Origin: Burkholderiales bacterium | GTDB lineage: Bacteria; Pseudomonadota; Gammaproteobacteria; Burkholderiales; SG8-41 | Direction of reading: 5' to 3' | DNA length: 32,220 bases | NCBI GenBank assembly: GCA_030683105.1 | Contig: JAUXMZ010000002.1 | Span: forward strand, 1-32,220 | Part shown: positions 7,407 to 15,019 of the stretch, one piece after another | Layout: each line of letters opens with the position of its first letter | Position numbering within the stretch: the stretch's first letter is position 1 | The notes under the pieces: model-generated | Told to the model about the DNA's origin: nothing | Databases searched by the model: none | The model's input: only the letters and a program-made list of their open reading frames with translations | Translations under genes and position numbers: made by a program

Positions 7407-9112
7407 GTGTGTTCCTTTTCGGCTGCGCGGCCTGTTGCCGTTTGCGAAATTATCAGTGCCGCGTCCAGCGCATCCATGAACTGGTTGACCTTGATGGGTT
7501 TGGTGAGATAGTTGAAGAATCCGGCCTCGAGGGCCTTCTCGATATCATGGGGCACCGCATTGGCGCTGAGCGCGATGATGGGGATATGCGCCGTTGACGG
7601 GTCTGCGCGCAGGATTTTCATGGCTGCGAGCCCGCTGATGCCGGGCAGGTTGATGTCCATCAGAATCACCTGCGGCTGGTAGACGCGTGCAAATTCGATG
7701 CCGAGATTGCCGTCCGCCGCGGAGAGCAGGCGCAGGTCGGGGCGCCGCGCAATGAGTTGCTCGACCAGTTCCAGGTTGGCCGGATTGTCTTCCACATAAA
7801 GCAGGGTGCGCTGCGGCGCGCCATCCGGCACCTGCGGCCGCACCAGCGCCGCATGCTCGACCTCCTGAGCTGCAAGCAGCGGTGCAGTCGTCAGGCTCAA
7901 TTCGAACCAGAACACGCTTCCCGCCCCGACGGCGCTATCCGCGCCTATGACGCCCCCCATCAGCTCGACCAGCCGCTTGGTCACCACCAGGCCGATGCCC
8001 GTGCCTTCCTCCGCGCCGGCCTCCTTGCCGAGCCGATTGAACGGCTGGAAAAGCTGTGCAAGCTGTTCCGGAGTCAGACCCGCACCGGTGTCCCGGACGC
8101 TGATACGAATCCTATCCGGGGGGCTCAGGGTGCACTCCACGGCAACTGCACCTTCGGGTCTGTTGTACTTGATTGCATTGAACAGAAGGTTGATCAGGAC
8201 CTGCTTGACCCTGGTTCGATCGGCGATGACAAAGTAGGGGATATCGAATCGCGGAAACGCCATGCCGATGCCGCGCTTCTGTGCCTGCGGCTCGATCATG
8301 GCCCTGCACTCGAGCATGACCTCGACCAGCGAGACTGGTTCCCGCGACAGCGTCACTTTGCCCGACTCGATCAGCGCGAGATCGAGGATTTCGTTGATCA
8401 GTTCCAGCAGGTACCACCCGGCCTTGAGAATCTGGTCGAGGCTTCGCGTCTGGGAGGGCGTTGGCGGCGGAGAGCCGAATTCCATGAGCTGGGCGAAACC
8501 GAGGATCGCATTGAGCGGCGTGCGCAATTCATGGCTCATGCTGGAGAGAAATTCGGTTTTCGCGCGGTTGGCTTTCTCCGCCGCGGCCATGGCCTCGTTT
8601 CGTTCCGATTCGATGTGCTTGCGCGCGGTGTTGTCGGTGCCGATCAGCAGGTAGCCGATAATTGCGTTTTGAGCATCGCGCAGCGCCGTGACCGACACGA
8701 CCGCCGGGAAACGGCTGCCGTCCTTGCGGATGTAGGTCAGCTCGTAGATGTCCTCGATGCCGCGCGAGGCCTTGAACGCCAGTGCCTCGAAGCCCGGCGT
8801 AATTGGCGTGGAGAGTTCGACGCTCAACGCCTGGGCGCGCGCGATCACTTCCTGCGGATCTGAAATGTCGGCCGGGGTGATCTTGTTCATCACGTCGGCC
8901 GCCGCGTAGCCCAGCATGCGCTCGGCGCCGACGTTGAAGATCTGAATGACGCCTTTCGCGTCAGTGGCGATACTCGAGAAATTGGCGCTGTTGAAAATCG
9001 CGTTCTGCAGGGCTCCTGTTTTAAGCAACGCTTCCTGGCGCCGCACTTCGGTGATGCCGTCCGTCTTGCCGGCAGCGTCGGCAAGGGTGAGACCGTTTCC
9101 TGTTTCGGACAT
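7403..9112 (-). CDS. Hybrid sensor histidine kinase (PAS-HisKA-HATPase-REC)
   Basis: Read from ATG 9112 the protein has 569 residues. It contains a PAS domain with PAC motif (about 35-168) and a HisKA dimerisation domain with His194 in S-M-S-H-E-L-R-T-P-L-N. The HATPase domain follows, with the N-box N-L-L-F-N-A-I-K-Y-N and the G boxes D-T-G-A-G and G-T-G-I-G-L. The C-terminal receiver has Asp486 in L-M-D-I-N-L-P-G. No transmembrane segment is visible, so it probably senses a cytoplasmic cue. A GTG at 9214 would add 34 residues, but that extension has no domain signature and a poor ribosome binding site. With the predicted transcript start at about 9228 the 5' UTR is about 116 nt. It forms a two-gene operon with the response regulator. 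Confidence 0.92.
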   Translation of the reverse strand: MSETGNGLTLADAAGKTDGITEVRRQEALLKTGALQNAIFNSANFSSIATDAKGVIQIFNVGAERMLGYAAADVMNKITPADISDPQEVIARAQALSVELSTPITPGFEALAFKASRGIEDIYELTYIRKDGSRFPAVVSVTALRDAQNAIIGYLLIGTDNTARKHIESERNEAMAAAEKANRAKTEFLSSMSHELRTPLNAILGFAQLMEFGSPPPTPSQTRSLDQILKAGWYLLELINEILDLALIESGKVTLSREPVSLVEVMLECRAMIEPQAQKRGIGMAFPRFDIPYFVIADRTRVKQVLINLLFNAIKYNRPEGAVAVECTLSPPDRIRISVRDTGAGLTPEQLAQLFQPFNRLGKEAGAEEGTGIGLVVTKRLVELMGGVIGADSAVGAGSVFWFELSLTTAPLLAAQEVEHAALVRPQVPDGAPQRTLLYVEDNPANLELVEQLIARRPDLRLLSAADGNLGIEFARVYQPQVILMDINLPGISGLAAMKILRADPSTAHIPIIALSANAVPHDIEKALEAGFFNYLTKPIKVNQFMDALDAALIISQTATGRAAEKEHT

Positions 9113-9234
9113 TGAAGATTTCCGTGAAAAGCATGCAACGACCCGGAGCGGGAACTGCGCTTGTCGGGCCGGCAACAGAAGGTTGCGGCCTCCACAGTCC
9201 GATAAAAACCGCACCGCTTCAGAAGCGAGTCAGA

Positions 9235-9276
9235 ATAATCACGGTTTTCCCGGAGGACGTCTGTGTGCTGGCGCAC
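9235..9276 (-). promoter_or_regulatory. Class II-type promoter of the kinase/response-regulator operon
   Basis: The minus strand reads GTGCGCCAGCACAC (9276-9263), then 22 bp, then GATTAT (9240-9235). The predicted start is near 9228. The preceding bases are TGT rather than the usual TAT. Confidence 0.65.
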
Positions 9277-9381
9277 ACAAGCCGGTCCATGTTACGCGCA
9301 TTTTCCCGGCTTAAGGGGTTTCGGATCAAGTAATACAACGGTATAACCGCTCCCGGCGGGAGGGGGCGGATGCAGGTAACA

Positions 9382-9405
9382 GGCACGCAACCGTGTTCGC
9401 GTGCC
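9382..9405. terminator. Hairpin after crp-like gene 3
   Basis: GGCACGC (9382-9388) pairs with GCGTGCC (9399-9405) 16 bp beyond the stop of the minus-strand crp-like gene. No strong T-run follows, so terminator activity is uncertain. Confidence 0.35.
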
Positions 9406-9420
9406 CGCCGGGCAGCACGT

Positions 9421-10152
9421 TCAACCGGGGAGTTGATATGGCAGCAAGCGGTCGTTTTCTTTCTTCACCACCGCATAGCATTCACATACGCGGCGTTCCA
9501 GTTCAGGGCGATTCAGTACGGTGATGCGGCCGCGGCTGTAGCGGATCAATCCGTCCGCCTGAAGCTTGTGGGCAGCCTCGGTCACGCCCTCGCGGCGCAC
9601 CCCCAGCATATTGGCGATCAGTTCCTGCGTCATCGTCAGCTCGTTGCAGGACAAGCGGTCCAGACTCAGCAACAGCCACCGGCATAGTTGCTGGTCCAGC
9701 GCGTGGTGCCGGTTGCACACCGCGGTCTGCGCCATCTGCGTAATCAGCGCCTGGGTGAAACGCAGCGCCAGAAATTGCAGCGCGCCGCCCCGGGCGAATT
9801 CTTTTTTCAGAATACCCGCCTTGAGCCGGTAGCCGGAGCCTGCGCTTTGCACTACCGCCCGGCTCGGTGTGCTTTCGCCTCCCATGAACAGGGAAATGCC
9901 TATCAGGCCCTCGTTGCCGGTGATGGCAATTTCCGCCGATTCGCCGCCCTCCATGACATAGAGCAGCGAGACGATGCTGGTGGTCGGGAAATACAGGTGA
10001 GTCATTTGGTCGCCGGACTCGTAAAGCGCCCATCCCAGCGGCATTGGCAAGGGTTCCAGATCGGGCAGCAGGCGCGCGTAATCCGCTTCGGGCAGCGCGG
10101 CAAGCAGGTGATTCTGCCGGGGTGTATCCGGCACCACAATGGCAGTTTTCAT
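9421..10152 (-). CDS. Crp/Fnr family transcription regulator 3
   Basis: Read from ATG 10152, which has GAG about 9 bp upstream, the protein has 243 residues. The frame stays open to 10263, but the extra residues are not Crp-like. The beta-roll carries G-N-E-G-L-I-G-I-S-L-F-M-G-G-E. The winged helix has T-Q-E-L-I-A-N-M-L-G-V-R-R-E-G-V-T-E-A-A, and the tail is C-E-C-Y-A-V-V-K-K. It is closest to the regulator at 5682-6425; the near-identical recognition helices imply overlapping DNA targets. No nucleotide-contact or Fe-S residues stand out. A degenerate version of the shared palindrome overlaps its likely promoter (10223-10248), which suggests autoregulation. Confidence 0.9.
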   Translation of the reverse strand: MKTAIVVPDTPRQNHLLAALPEADYARLLPDLEPLPMPLGWALYESGDQMTHLYFPTTSIVSLLYVMEGGESAEIAITGNEGLIGISLFMGGESTPSRAVVQSAGSGYRLKAGILKKEFARGGALQFLALRFTQALITQMAQTAVCNRHHALDQQLCRWLLLSLDRLSCNELTMTQELIANMLGVRREGVTEAAHKLQADGLIRYSRGRITVLNRPELERRVCECYAVVKKENDRLLPYQLPG

Positions 10153-10222
10153 ACGCAACAACTCGATTGTGAATGCGGCTGAACCGGAAGCCGTCTTCGG
10201 ATAATCGAAAAAACCCGGATAT

Positions 10223-10248
10223 ATTATGCCATATGTACGCTTTAGCAC
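10223..10248 (-). promoter_or_regulatory. Degenerate palindrome overlapping the promoter of crp-like gene 3
   Basis: GTGCTAAAGCGTAC (minus strand, 10248-10235), flanked by ATAT on both sides, resembles the shared 14-bp site. A CATAAT hexamer (10228-10223) starts only 6 bp later, so the palindrome would centre near -26. That position suggests repression rather than activation. Confidence 0.35.
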
Positions 10249-10418
10249 ATATAAAAAACACACCGCTGAAGCGCAAAAGCTAACAGATCAATTTATCCCT
10301 GCCGGCTAATGGTCTCTTTTGTCCACGATATCAGGCAATTTCCGGCCCCAGGTGAATCGTGTCCGGAAGCTTTTTTGCGACGGGCATCCGGTCGTATTGG
10401 CATTAATCGTCCGCTTAT

Positions 10419-10459
10419 GTGCGCCAGCGCACGGTGCGTCCTTGAGAGACGGTCATAAT
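10419..10459 (+). promoter_or_regulatory. Class II-type promoter of the BON lipoprotein gene at 10503
   Basis: The perfect palindrome GTGCGC-CA-GCGCAC (10419-10432) is preceded by TTAT. CATAAT (10454-10459) follows after 21 bp, and TTGAGA sits 12 bp upstream of the hexamer start, as at 14934. The predicted start is about 10466, leaving a 37-nt leader. Confidence 0.7.
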
Positions 10460-10502
10460 CAAGAAGCGGTAAATGACACTCACACATATGGAGAGTTTAG
10501 CT

Positions 10503-10814
10503 ATGAAATCACTTAAATACGTTTCCGTTCTTATCATTGCCCTCATGCTGACGGGCGTTGCAGGGTGCGCATCCACATCGACCAGGGAAGGTACGGGGGA
10601 ATACGTTGATGACACCGTGATCACGACCAAGGTGAAAGCGGCGATATTCAATGAGCCTACGTTGAAATCCGCCGAAATCAACGTCGAAACCTTCAAGGGC
10701 ACGGTTCAGTTGAGCGGGTTTGTGAGCACCCAGAGCAACATTAACAAGGCGAGCGAACTGGCACGCGGTGTCAAGGGCGTGACTTCGGTCAAGAACGATA
10801 TGCGGCTCAAGTAG
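10503..10814 (+). CDS. BON-domain lipoprotein
   Basis: The 103-residue protein has lipobox V-A-G-C at about residue 22 and a single BON domain (D-D-T-V-I-T-T-K-V-K-A-A-I, F-K-G-T-V-Q-L-S-G-F-V, ending V-K-N-D-M-R-L-K). It is a near-duplicate of the protein at 3862-4173, differing mainly in the signal peptide and scattered positions. ATG 10503 is chosen because GGAGAG (10490-10495) lies 7 bp before it; the upstream ATG at 10473 would add ten residues ahead of the signal peptide. It has its own activator-type promoter and is followed at once by a strong hairpin, so it is probably monocistronic. It is expected to be envelope-associated and stress-induced. Confidence 0.9.
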   Translation: MKSLKYVSVLIIALMLTGVAGCASTSTREGTGEYVDDTVITTKVKAAIFNEPTLKSAEINVETFKGTVQLSGFVSTQSNINKASELARGVKGVTSVKNDMRLK

Positions 10815-10815
10815 C

Positions 10816-10844
10816 TTCAAGCGGGCGCGATGCGCCCGCTTGAA
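10816..10844 (+). terminator. Strong hairpin after the BON gene
   Basis: A perfect 13-bp stem TTCAAGCGGGCGC / GCGCCCGCTTGAA with a GAT loop begins one base after the stop codon. The downstream sequence is CT-rich with no long T-run. Confidence 0.65.
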
Positions 10845-10956
10845 CTCCTCTCGGTTGACCATGGGGTGCCATGGCCAATCGGGAAACACGGGTAAAGAGG
10901 CGAACGTGAGGAGGCAAGGCCGATCCGAGGCCTGCCGATAACTAAAGGAAATGGAG

Positions 10957-11280
10957 ATGATGATGCGGTCAGTGAATGAATTCAATCTTGCCAAGCGCAG
11001 AATGACAGGTGATATCAAAACGGTCATTGGCGATAGCGAAGATTTGCTCAAGGCTGTGGCGAACGTATCCGGCGAAAGCTTCGCGTTAGTGCGTGAGCAA
11101 TTCGAGGAGAAGCTCAGAAGCGCTAAAACCAGGCTGGCGGACGCGTCGCAATACGGTATCGACCAGGCCAGGGAAACAGCCGCCGTGGCCGACGATTACG
11201 TGCATGATCATCCGTGGGCTACGATCGGTGTCTTTGCTGCGATCGGCCTGTTAATCGGCATTCTGGCCGCCAGACGTTGA
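10957..11280 (+). CDS. DUF883 family (ElaB/YqjD-like) membrane-anchored protein
   Basis: This small protein of about 107 residues has a long, charged amphipathic helical region (residues about 10-80), a D-D-Y-V-H-D-H-P-W-A-T motif and a single C-terminal membrane helix (I-G-V-F-A-A-I-G-L-L-I-G-I-L-A) ending in A-A-R-R. That is the hallmark of DUF883 proteins. In E. coli the relatives ElaB and YqjD sit in the inner membrane and bind ribosomes in stationary phase. Several ATGs cluster at the start (10951, 10957, 10960, 10963). AAAGGA at 10944-10949 fits 10957 or 10960 best. It lies between a BON gene and a glycine-zipper lipoprotein, fitting a stress-adaptation context. Confidence 0.88.
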   Translation: MMMRSVNEFNLAKRRMTGDIKTVIGDSEDLLKAVANVSGESFALVREQFEEKLRSAKTRLADASQYGIDQARETAAVADDYVHDHPWATIGVFAAIGLLIGILAARR

Positions 11281-11353
11281 TGCTTTGCCAAATTCTGAAT
11301 GCGAAGCCGGCGCCCATGCGCGCGCGGTCCTTTTAATTACCAGAGGATATGTC

Positions 11354-11833
11354 ATGAATGCGATGAAAAGATACGGGACGGTGCTTGTTGTGGCGGGTCT
11401 GCTGACGCTTGGCGGGTGCGAAACGATGAACACGCCCGCGAATACTTCCAGTTCGGGAACCATCAATCCTGTAAACGTTTATTCGGGATATGGCGTGGTG
11501 CAATCCATTGAACTGTTGCCGCAGGGCAGCACTGGCATAGGCGGCAGCGGCATAGGCATCGGCGCCATCGCCGGCGCCGTGGTCGGAGGCGTGCTGGGCC
11601 ATCAGGTGGGTGGCGGAACAGGCCAGACCGCTGCGACGGTCGCCGGTGCGGCGGGCGGAGCTTATGTCGGGCACGAGATGGAAAAACGGCAACAGCAGAA
11701 AACAGCAGATGTATACAAGTTTTCCATCCGCATGGACAGCGGGTCATATCAATCGCTGACGCAAAGCACGAGTGCTGGTTTTAGAGTTGGCGACCGGGTG
11801 AAAATAGAAAACGGCGTCATGCAGCGCTACTAA
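11354..11833 (+). CDS. Glycine-zipper (2TM) outer-membrane lipoprotein, SlyB-like
   Basis: The 159-residue protein has lipobox L-G-G-C near residue 19. A glycine-zipper double helix follows (residues about 65-105, G-x-G-I-G-I-G-A-I-A-G-A-V-V-G-G-V-L-G and a second G-A-A-G-G-A-Y-V-G). A C-terminal beta region ends with V-G-D-R-V-K-I-E-N-G, also seen in the proteins at 13131 and 18034. SlyB-like lipoproteins support outer-membrane integrity under stress. AGAGGA lies 6 bp before ATG 11354; the frame extends upstream but without a signal peptide. The metalloprotease gene follows after 14 bp, so the two are probably co-transcribed. Confidence 0.88.
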   Translation: MNAMKRYGTVLVVAGLLTLGGCETMNTPANTSSSGTINPVNVYSGYGVVQSIELLPQGSTGIGGSGIGIGAIAGAVVGGVLGHQVGGGTGQTAATVAGAAGGAYVGHEMEKRQQQKTADVYKFSIRMDSGSYQSLTQSTSAGFRVGDRVKIENGVMQRY

Positions 11834-11847
11834 TAGGGGTGCGAAGT

Positions 11848-12717
11848 ATGTCAACGATGATGTGCGGCTCAAGCAGGGAATCGCGGCAGGAGATCGTCTC
11901 TGGTTTGCGGGTTCTTATCGCGATATCGATCAGCCTGTCGTTAGTGGCGCTCAGCGGATGCGAGACCACCACCGCCGGTGGCGCAGTCGGCGCGAATCGC
12001 TCGCAACTGATGCTGGTGTCGTCGGAGCAGCTCGACCAGATCGCTGCGCAGGCTTACACCAAGTTACGGGCCGACGCGACCAAGAAAGGCGTGCTAAATA
12101 CCGATGCGGCACTGACGCGGCGCGTGAGTGCGATCGCCGGCCGCATCAAACCGCATACCGGGGTATTTCGCTCCGATGCGCCGGGCTGGAAATGGGAAGT
12201 CAACGTCATCACCAGCAATGAACTCAACGCGTTCTGCATGCCCGGCGGCAAGATCATGTTCTATTCCGGGCTGATCAAGCAGCTCGGCCTGACCGACGAC
12301 GAAATCGCGATCGTGATGGGGCACGAGATTTCGCACGCGCTGCGCGAGCATTCGCGCGAGCAGGTGTCGCAAGCGATAGCCGCACAGACCGCGATCGGTG
12401 TCGGCGCCGCGCTGTTCGGCCTCGGGCAGGGCTCGGCCGACCTTGCCAATGTCGGTTACGAGGCTTTGATCGCCACCCGCTTTAGCCGCACCGATGAAAG
12501 CGAAGCCGACCGCATCGGCCTGGAACTGACGGCACGCTCCGGTTACGATCCGCGCGCCGGGGTTACGCTGTGGCAGAAAATGATCAGGGCCAGCCAGGGC
12601 GGCCGGCCGCCGGAATTTCTCAGCACGCACCCAGCCGAATCAAACCGTATCCAGGAGATTCAGTCGCTGTTGCCGACCGTCATGCCGCTTTACGAAGAAG
12701 CGCGCCGCCGCCGCTGA
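11848..12717 (+). CDS. M48 family metalloprotease lipoprotein (LoiP/BepA-like)
   Basis: The 289-residue protein has a signal peptide with lipobox L-S-G-C. It contains the zinc-protease motif G-H-E-I-S-H-A (HExxH) and a downstream E-S-E-A-D-R-I-G-L, which supplies the third zinc ligand and is typical of Peptidase_M48 proteins such as LoiP, YcaL and BepA. C-M-P-G-G-K-I-M-F-Y-S-G-L, another conserved M48C element, precedes the zinc site. The likely role is quality control of outer-membrane proteins in the periplasm. AGGGG lies about 8 bp before ATG 11848. An in-frame GTG at 11839 overlaps that site and is less likely. It follows the glycine-zipper gene by 14 bp, suggesting a joint envelope-maintenance operon. 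Confidence 0.92.
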   Translation: MSTMMCGSSRESRQEIVSGLRVLIAISISLSLVALSGCETTTAGGAVGANRSQLMLVSSEQLDQIAAQAYTKLRADATKKGVLNTDAALTRRVSAIAGRIKPHTGVFRSDAPGWKWEVNVITSNELNAFCMPGGKIMFYSGLIKQLGLTDDEIAIVMGHEISHALREHSREQVSQAIAAQTAIGVGAALFGLGQGSADLANVGYEALIATRFSRTDESEADRIGLELTARSGYDPRAGVTLWQKMIRASQGGRPPEFLSTHPAESNRIQEIQSLLPTVMPLYEEARRRR

Positions 12718-12734
12718 CGGCGAAGTGGCCTGAT

Positions 12735-12756
12735 CCGCGCGCTACATAGTGCGCGG
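12735..12756 (+). terminator. Hairpin after the metalloprotease gene
   Basis: CCGCGCGCTA-CA-TAGTGCGCGG forms a 10-bp stem with one G-T pair, 18 bp past the stop codon. No T-run follows. Confidence 0.4.
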
Positions 12757-12896
12757 GCCGTAGGGCGGAAATCCCTTCCCGCCGTGAAACAAGTCCCCGG
12801 AGGGGGCGCCGCGGAGCACGCACCCATCAAGTGCACCCCTCAACGGGGTATTAAAAAGAAGGTGTTGTGAAGAATCCCCGGATGGGGCGCCGGGTT

Positions 12897-12915
12897 GTCG
12901 GCAACGATTGCCGAC
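12897..12915. repeat. REP-like palindrome
   Basis: GTCGGCAA-CGA-TTGCCGAC is followed by CTACG. This form is widespread as an intergenic repeat in betaproteobacteria. The 12718-12943 stretch around it holds only GC-rich palindromic fragments, including two related runs TCCCCGGAGGGGGCGCC and TCCCCGGATGGGGCGCC, and no gene I can support. Confidence 0.55.
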
Positions 12916-12943
12916 CTACGCATTATTTGACGGCGTCCTCAGC

Positions 12944-12972
12944 AACAGGCCCTGACAGCACCTGTTTTTTTT
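12944..12972 (+). terminator. Weak-stem terminator with T8 tail
   Basis: AACAGG (12944-12949) pairs with CCTGTT (12961-12966), and eight T residues run from 12965 to 12972. It sits directly upstream of the next class II-type promoter and may insulate it. Confidence 0.5.
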
Positions 12973-12979
12973 GCATTAT

Positions 12980-13021
12980 GCGCGCCAGCGCACAGAGAAA
13001 GCGCCAGGGATGGCGGATGAT
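12980..13021 (+). promoter_or_regulatory. Class II-type promoter of the 13131-14860 operon
   Basis: GCGCGC-CA-GCGCAC (12980-12993) is preceded by TTAT. After 22 bp comes GATGAT (13016-13021), giving a start near 13028. An AT-rich stretch follows. Confidence 0.6.
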
Positions 13022-13130
13022 GGTGTTACTGAAAAAATACACTATCTCATTGTTATATATGATAAAAACAATACAAACCGTTGCTGTATCTGCCGCTGCC
13101 GGTCGTAGTCATCTTGAAGCCCGTAACAGT

Positions 13131-13661
13131 ATGAAACGCGTGATGCGTTGGAACGATTTTGGCTTGGGGCGCGAAGCTTTCCTCGGTTCATATCGCGATA
13201 TGCGCAGCGCTGTGCTGCGCGTCGCATCCAATTTCGACTCGCAGCGCACCCGTGTTTTATTACGTTATGGATTCTTGGTGCTGGTCATCCTGTTCAGCGG
13301 TGCCGGAATTGCGCACATCGCGGGCTGGAATCCGGCTTTGGATAGTGATACAAGCAGCGATGCCGGGGATGTACAGGTGTTCGGCGCGCTTCCTGCGGTC
13401 AAAGTGAAATGCGCCGAATGCGGCGTGATCGTGTCGATGCGGGAAATCGAATTGAGCAACGACAGCACCGGTTTCGACATCACCGGCAAAGCGGCGGCCG
13501 GCAACCTGGATTCGACACAGGCGAAATCGACCAAGAGCCATGAATTGACTATCCGTCTTGCCGATGGGTCGATCCGCGTGATCAGCGAGGCCAATCCCAC
13601 GAAATGGCGATTAGGGGAACGCGTGGTAGTCATCGGCGGCGCATACCCGTCGAACCCATGA
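13131..13661 (+). CDS. Membrane-anchored relative of the glycine-zipper proteins, lacking the zipper
   Basis: Read from ATG 13131 it has 176 residues. A cytoplasmic N-tail is followed by one membrane helix (L-V-I-L-F-S-G-A-G-I-A-H-I-A-G-W), then V-K-C-A-E-C-G-V-I, and a C-terminal region S-H-E-L-T-I-R-L-A-D-G-S-I-R-V-I-S-E-A-N-P. The helix, the C-A-E-C-G motif and the C-terminal region all match the protein at 18034-18624, but the glycine-zipper segment between them is replaced by a short unrelated stretch. The frame is open from 12867, and 13017 has a good AGGGA site. However, the predicted transcript start at about 13028 would exclude it, so 13131 is preferred without certainty. Its TGA overlaps the next ATG (ATGA). 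Confidence 0.7.
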   Translation: MKRVMRWNDFGLGREAFLGSYRDMRSAVLRVASNFDSQRTRVLLRYGFLVLVILFSGAGIAHIAGWNPALDSDTSSDAGDVQVFGALPAVKVKCAECGVIVSMREIELSNDSTGFDITGKAAAGNLDSTQAKSTKSHELTIRLADGSIRVISEANPTKWRLGERVVVIGGAYPSNP

Positions 13662-14860
13662 AATCCGGGCAGATAGCCGCGGCGGCGGAGACTGCTCCCC
13701 ATGACGAAGCTGACACCCAGACCGTGCCCGCAGCCCCGACTGCTGTCGCGGGTCCCGCGGCGTTACTGGCCCGCGCCAACCGGTACTTTTATATGAATCT
13801 GGGGATCGGCGTGCTGGTGGTCATCGCGCTCGTCGCCGCGCTGTATCTGGCGCGTGCTTTCTTCGTGCCATTGCTGATCGGAATTCTCGCGAGCTATACG
13901 CTGCACCCGGTGGTGGACTGGCTCAAATCGTGCCGCATTCCGCGTCCCGCGGGAGCGGCATTAGTGTTGGTCGTGCTGCTCGGCAGCCTGTCCTGGATCG
14001 CGTTTTCGCTGAGCGACGATGCCACGGCGATATTCGAAAGGCTGCCCGAAGCCGCGCGCAAGCTGCGGCAAAACCTGAGCGATGCGCGTTCCAGTGCTCC
14101 GACGGCGCTGCAAAACATGAACGAAGCCGCCAAAGAACTCGAGGGCGCTGCCGCCGACGCGGGCGCGAAGCAGGGTGCACGCGTGGTCGCCGCCCGGCCA
14201 TCCGCTCCGCCCACCTGGGTGAGCGACTACGCGCTCGCACAGTCCCGGTTGTTGATCACGATAGCCGCGCAAACGCCGATCATAGTGTTGCTCACCTATT
14301 TCCTGCTGGCCGCAGGCGAGCACTTCCGGCGCAAGCTGGTGCAACTCGTCGGGCGATCGCTGTCGCGAAAAAAAGACGCCGTGCGGATGCTCGATGAGAT
14401 CGACGTGCAGGTCCAGCGCTACCTGCTGGCCATGCTCATCTCGAATGCCCTGGTTGGTGTTGGCACCTGGCTTGCCTTCGAGGCGCTTGGCATGGGGCAG
14501 GCAGGCGTATGGGGTGTTGCCGCTGGTGTGCTGCACTTTATCCCCTATCTGGGCCCGGCGTTGATTGCACTCGCCAGCGGCATGGCCGGATTTTTGCAAT
14601 TCGAGTCACCGCTCTACGGGCTTGCCATTGCGGGCGTATCGTTGCTGGTGGCGAGCGCTGTCGGTTTCGTATTCATGACCTGGATGCAGAGCCGGTTCGC
14701 GCGCGTTAACGCCGCCGTGCTGTTCATTACCTTGCTGTTCTTCGGCTGGCTGTGGGGTGTATGGGGCCTGCTGCTCGGGGCGCCGATCGTGGCCATCGTC
14801 AAAGTGGTATGTGACCGGGTGGAGTCACTCAACCCGTTTGGCGAGCTGCTTGGACGCTAG
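13658..14860 (+). CDS. AI-2E family transporter (PerM/TqsA-like permease)
   Basis: The 400-residue protein has a hydrophilic, Ala-rich N-tail of about 40 residues. Paired membrane helices follow (residues about 48-110), then a long soluble segment (about 130-205) and a C-terminal block of five or six helices with G-V-L-H-F-I-P-Y-L-G-P and P-L-Y-G-L-A-I motifs typical of UPF0118/AI-2E permeases. Members export AI-2 or act as sodium/proton antiporters; the substrate here cannot be assigned. The ATG overlaps the TGA of the preceding gene by 4 bp, so the pair is translationally coupled. That links this permease to the shared palindrome promoter at 12980. The stop codon merges with a palindromic repeat. 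Confidence 0.9.
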   Translation: MKSGQIAAAAETAPHDEADTQTVPAAPTAVAGPAALLARANRYFYMNLGIGVLVVIALVAALYLARAFFVPLLIGILASYTLHPVVDWLKSCRIPRPAGAALVLVVLLGSLSWIAFSLSDDATAIFERLPEAARKLRQNLSDARSSAPTALQNMNEAAKELEGAAADAGAKQGARVVAARPSAPPTWVSDYALAQSRLLITIAAQTPIIVLLTYFLLAAGEHFRRKLVQLVGRSLSRKKDAVRMLDEIDVQVQRYLLAMLISNALVGVGTWLAFEALGMGQAGVWGVAAGVLHFIPYLGPALIALASGMAGFLQFESPLYGLAIAGVSLLVASAVGFVFMTWMQSRFARVNAAVLFITLLFFGWLWGVWGLLLGAPIVAIVKVVCDRVESLNPFGELLGR

Positions 14861-14894
14861 GTATTTATCTGACTTAGATCCGACACAAACTCCT
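14859..14894 (+). repeat. Palindromic intergenic repeat overlapping a stop codon (family copy B)
   Basis: AGGTATTTATCTGACTTAG ... CCGACACAAACTCCT is a diverged copy of the element at 5276 and again starts within the TAG stop codon. Confidence 0.45.
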
Positions 14895-14909
14895 GAATTG
14901 ATGCCCTAT

Positions 14910-14951
14910 GCGCGCCAGCGCACAGAGAAGGTCTTGAGAAACAAAGATAAT
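14910..14951 (+). promoter_or_regulatory. Class II-type promoter of the Cys-pair repeat protein gene
   Basis: GCGCGC-CA-GCGCAC (14910-14923) is preceded by CTAT. TTGAGA lies at 14934-14939 and GATAAT at 14946-14951, 22 bp from the palindrome. The predicted start is about 14958. Confidence 0.7.
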
Positions 14952-14954
14952 TAT

Positions 14955-15019
14955 TTCAGGTGATACGGCGTGGGAGCAACTGCCCCGACCATACATCACT
15001 GCTTGATTCATCACCTGAA
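14955..15019 (+). promoter_or_regulatory. Long-range stem in the 5' leader touching the ribosome binding site
   Basis: TTCAGGTGAT (14955-14964) is a perfect complement of ATCACCTGAA (15010-15019), whose 3' end overlaps the AAGGA ribosome binding site (15018-15022). If transcription starts at 14958 about 7 bp of the stem would remain. Confidence 0.4.

Noticed and set aside
10442-10459. TTGAGA as a -35 box for the BON promoter
   Set aside because: It lies only 6 bp from the -10 hexamer, far too close for sigma-70; the palindrome occupies the -35 region instead.
12867-13130. Upstream extension of the zipper-less protein, including a start at 13017 with an AGGGA site
   Set aside because: The extension runs through the palindrome and the -10 hexamer, and its sequence has no counterpart in the paralog at 18034. 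It is not fully excluded.
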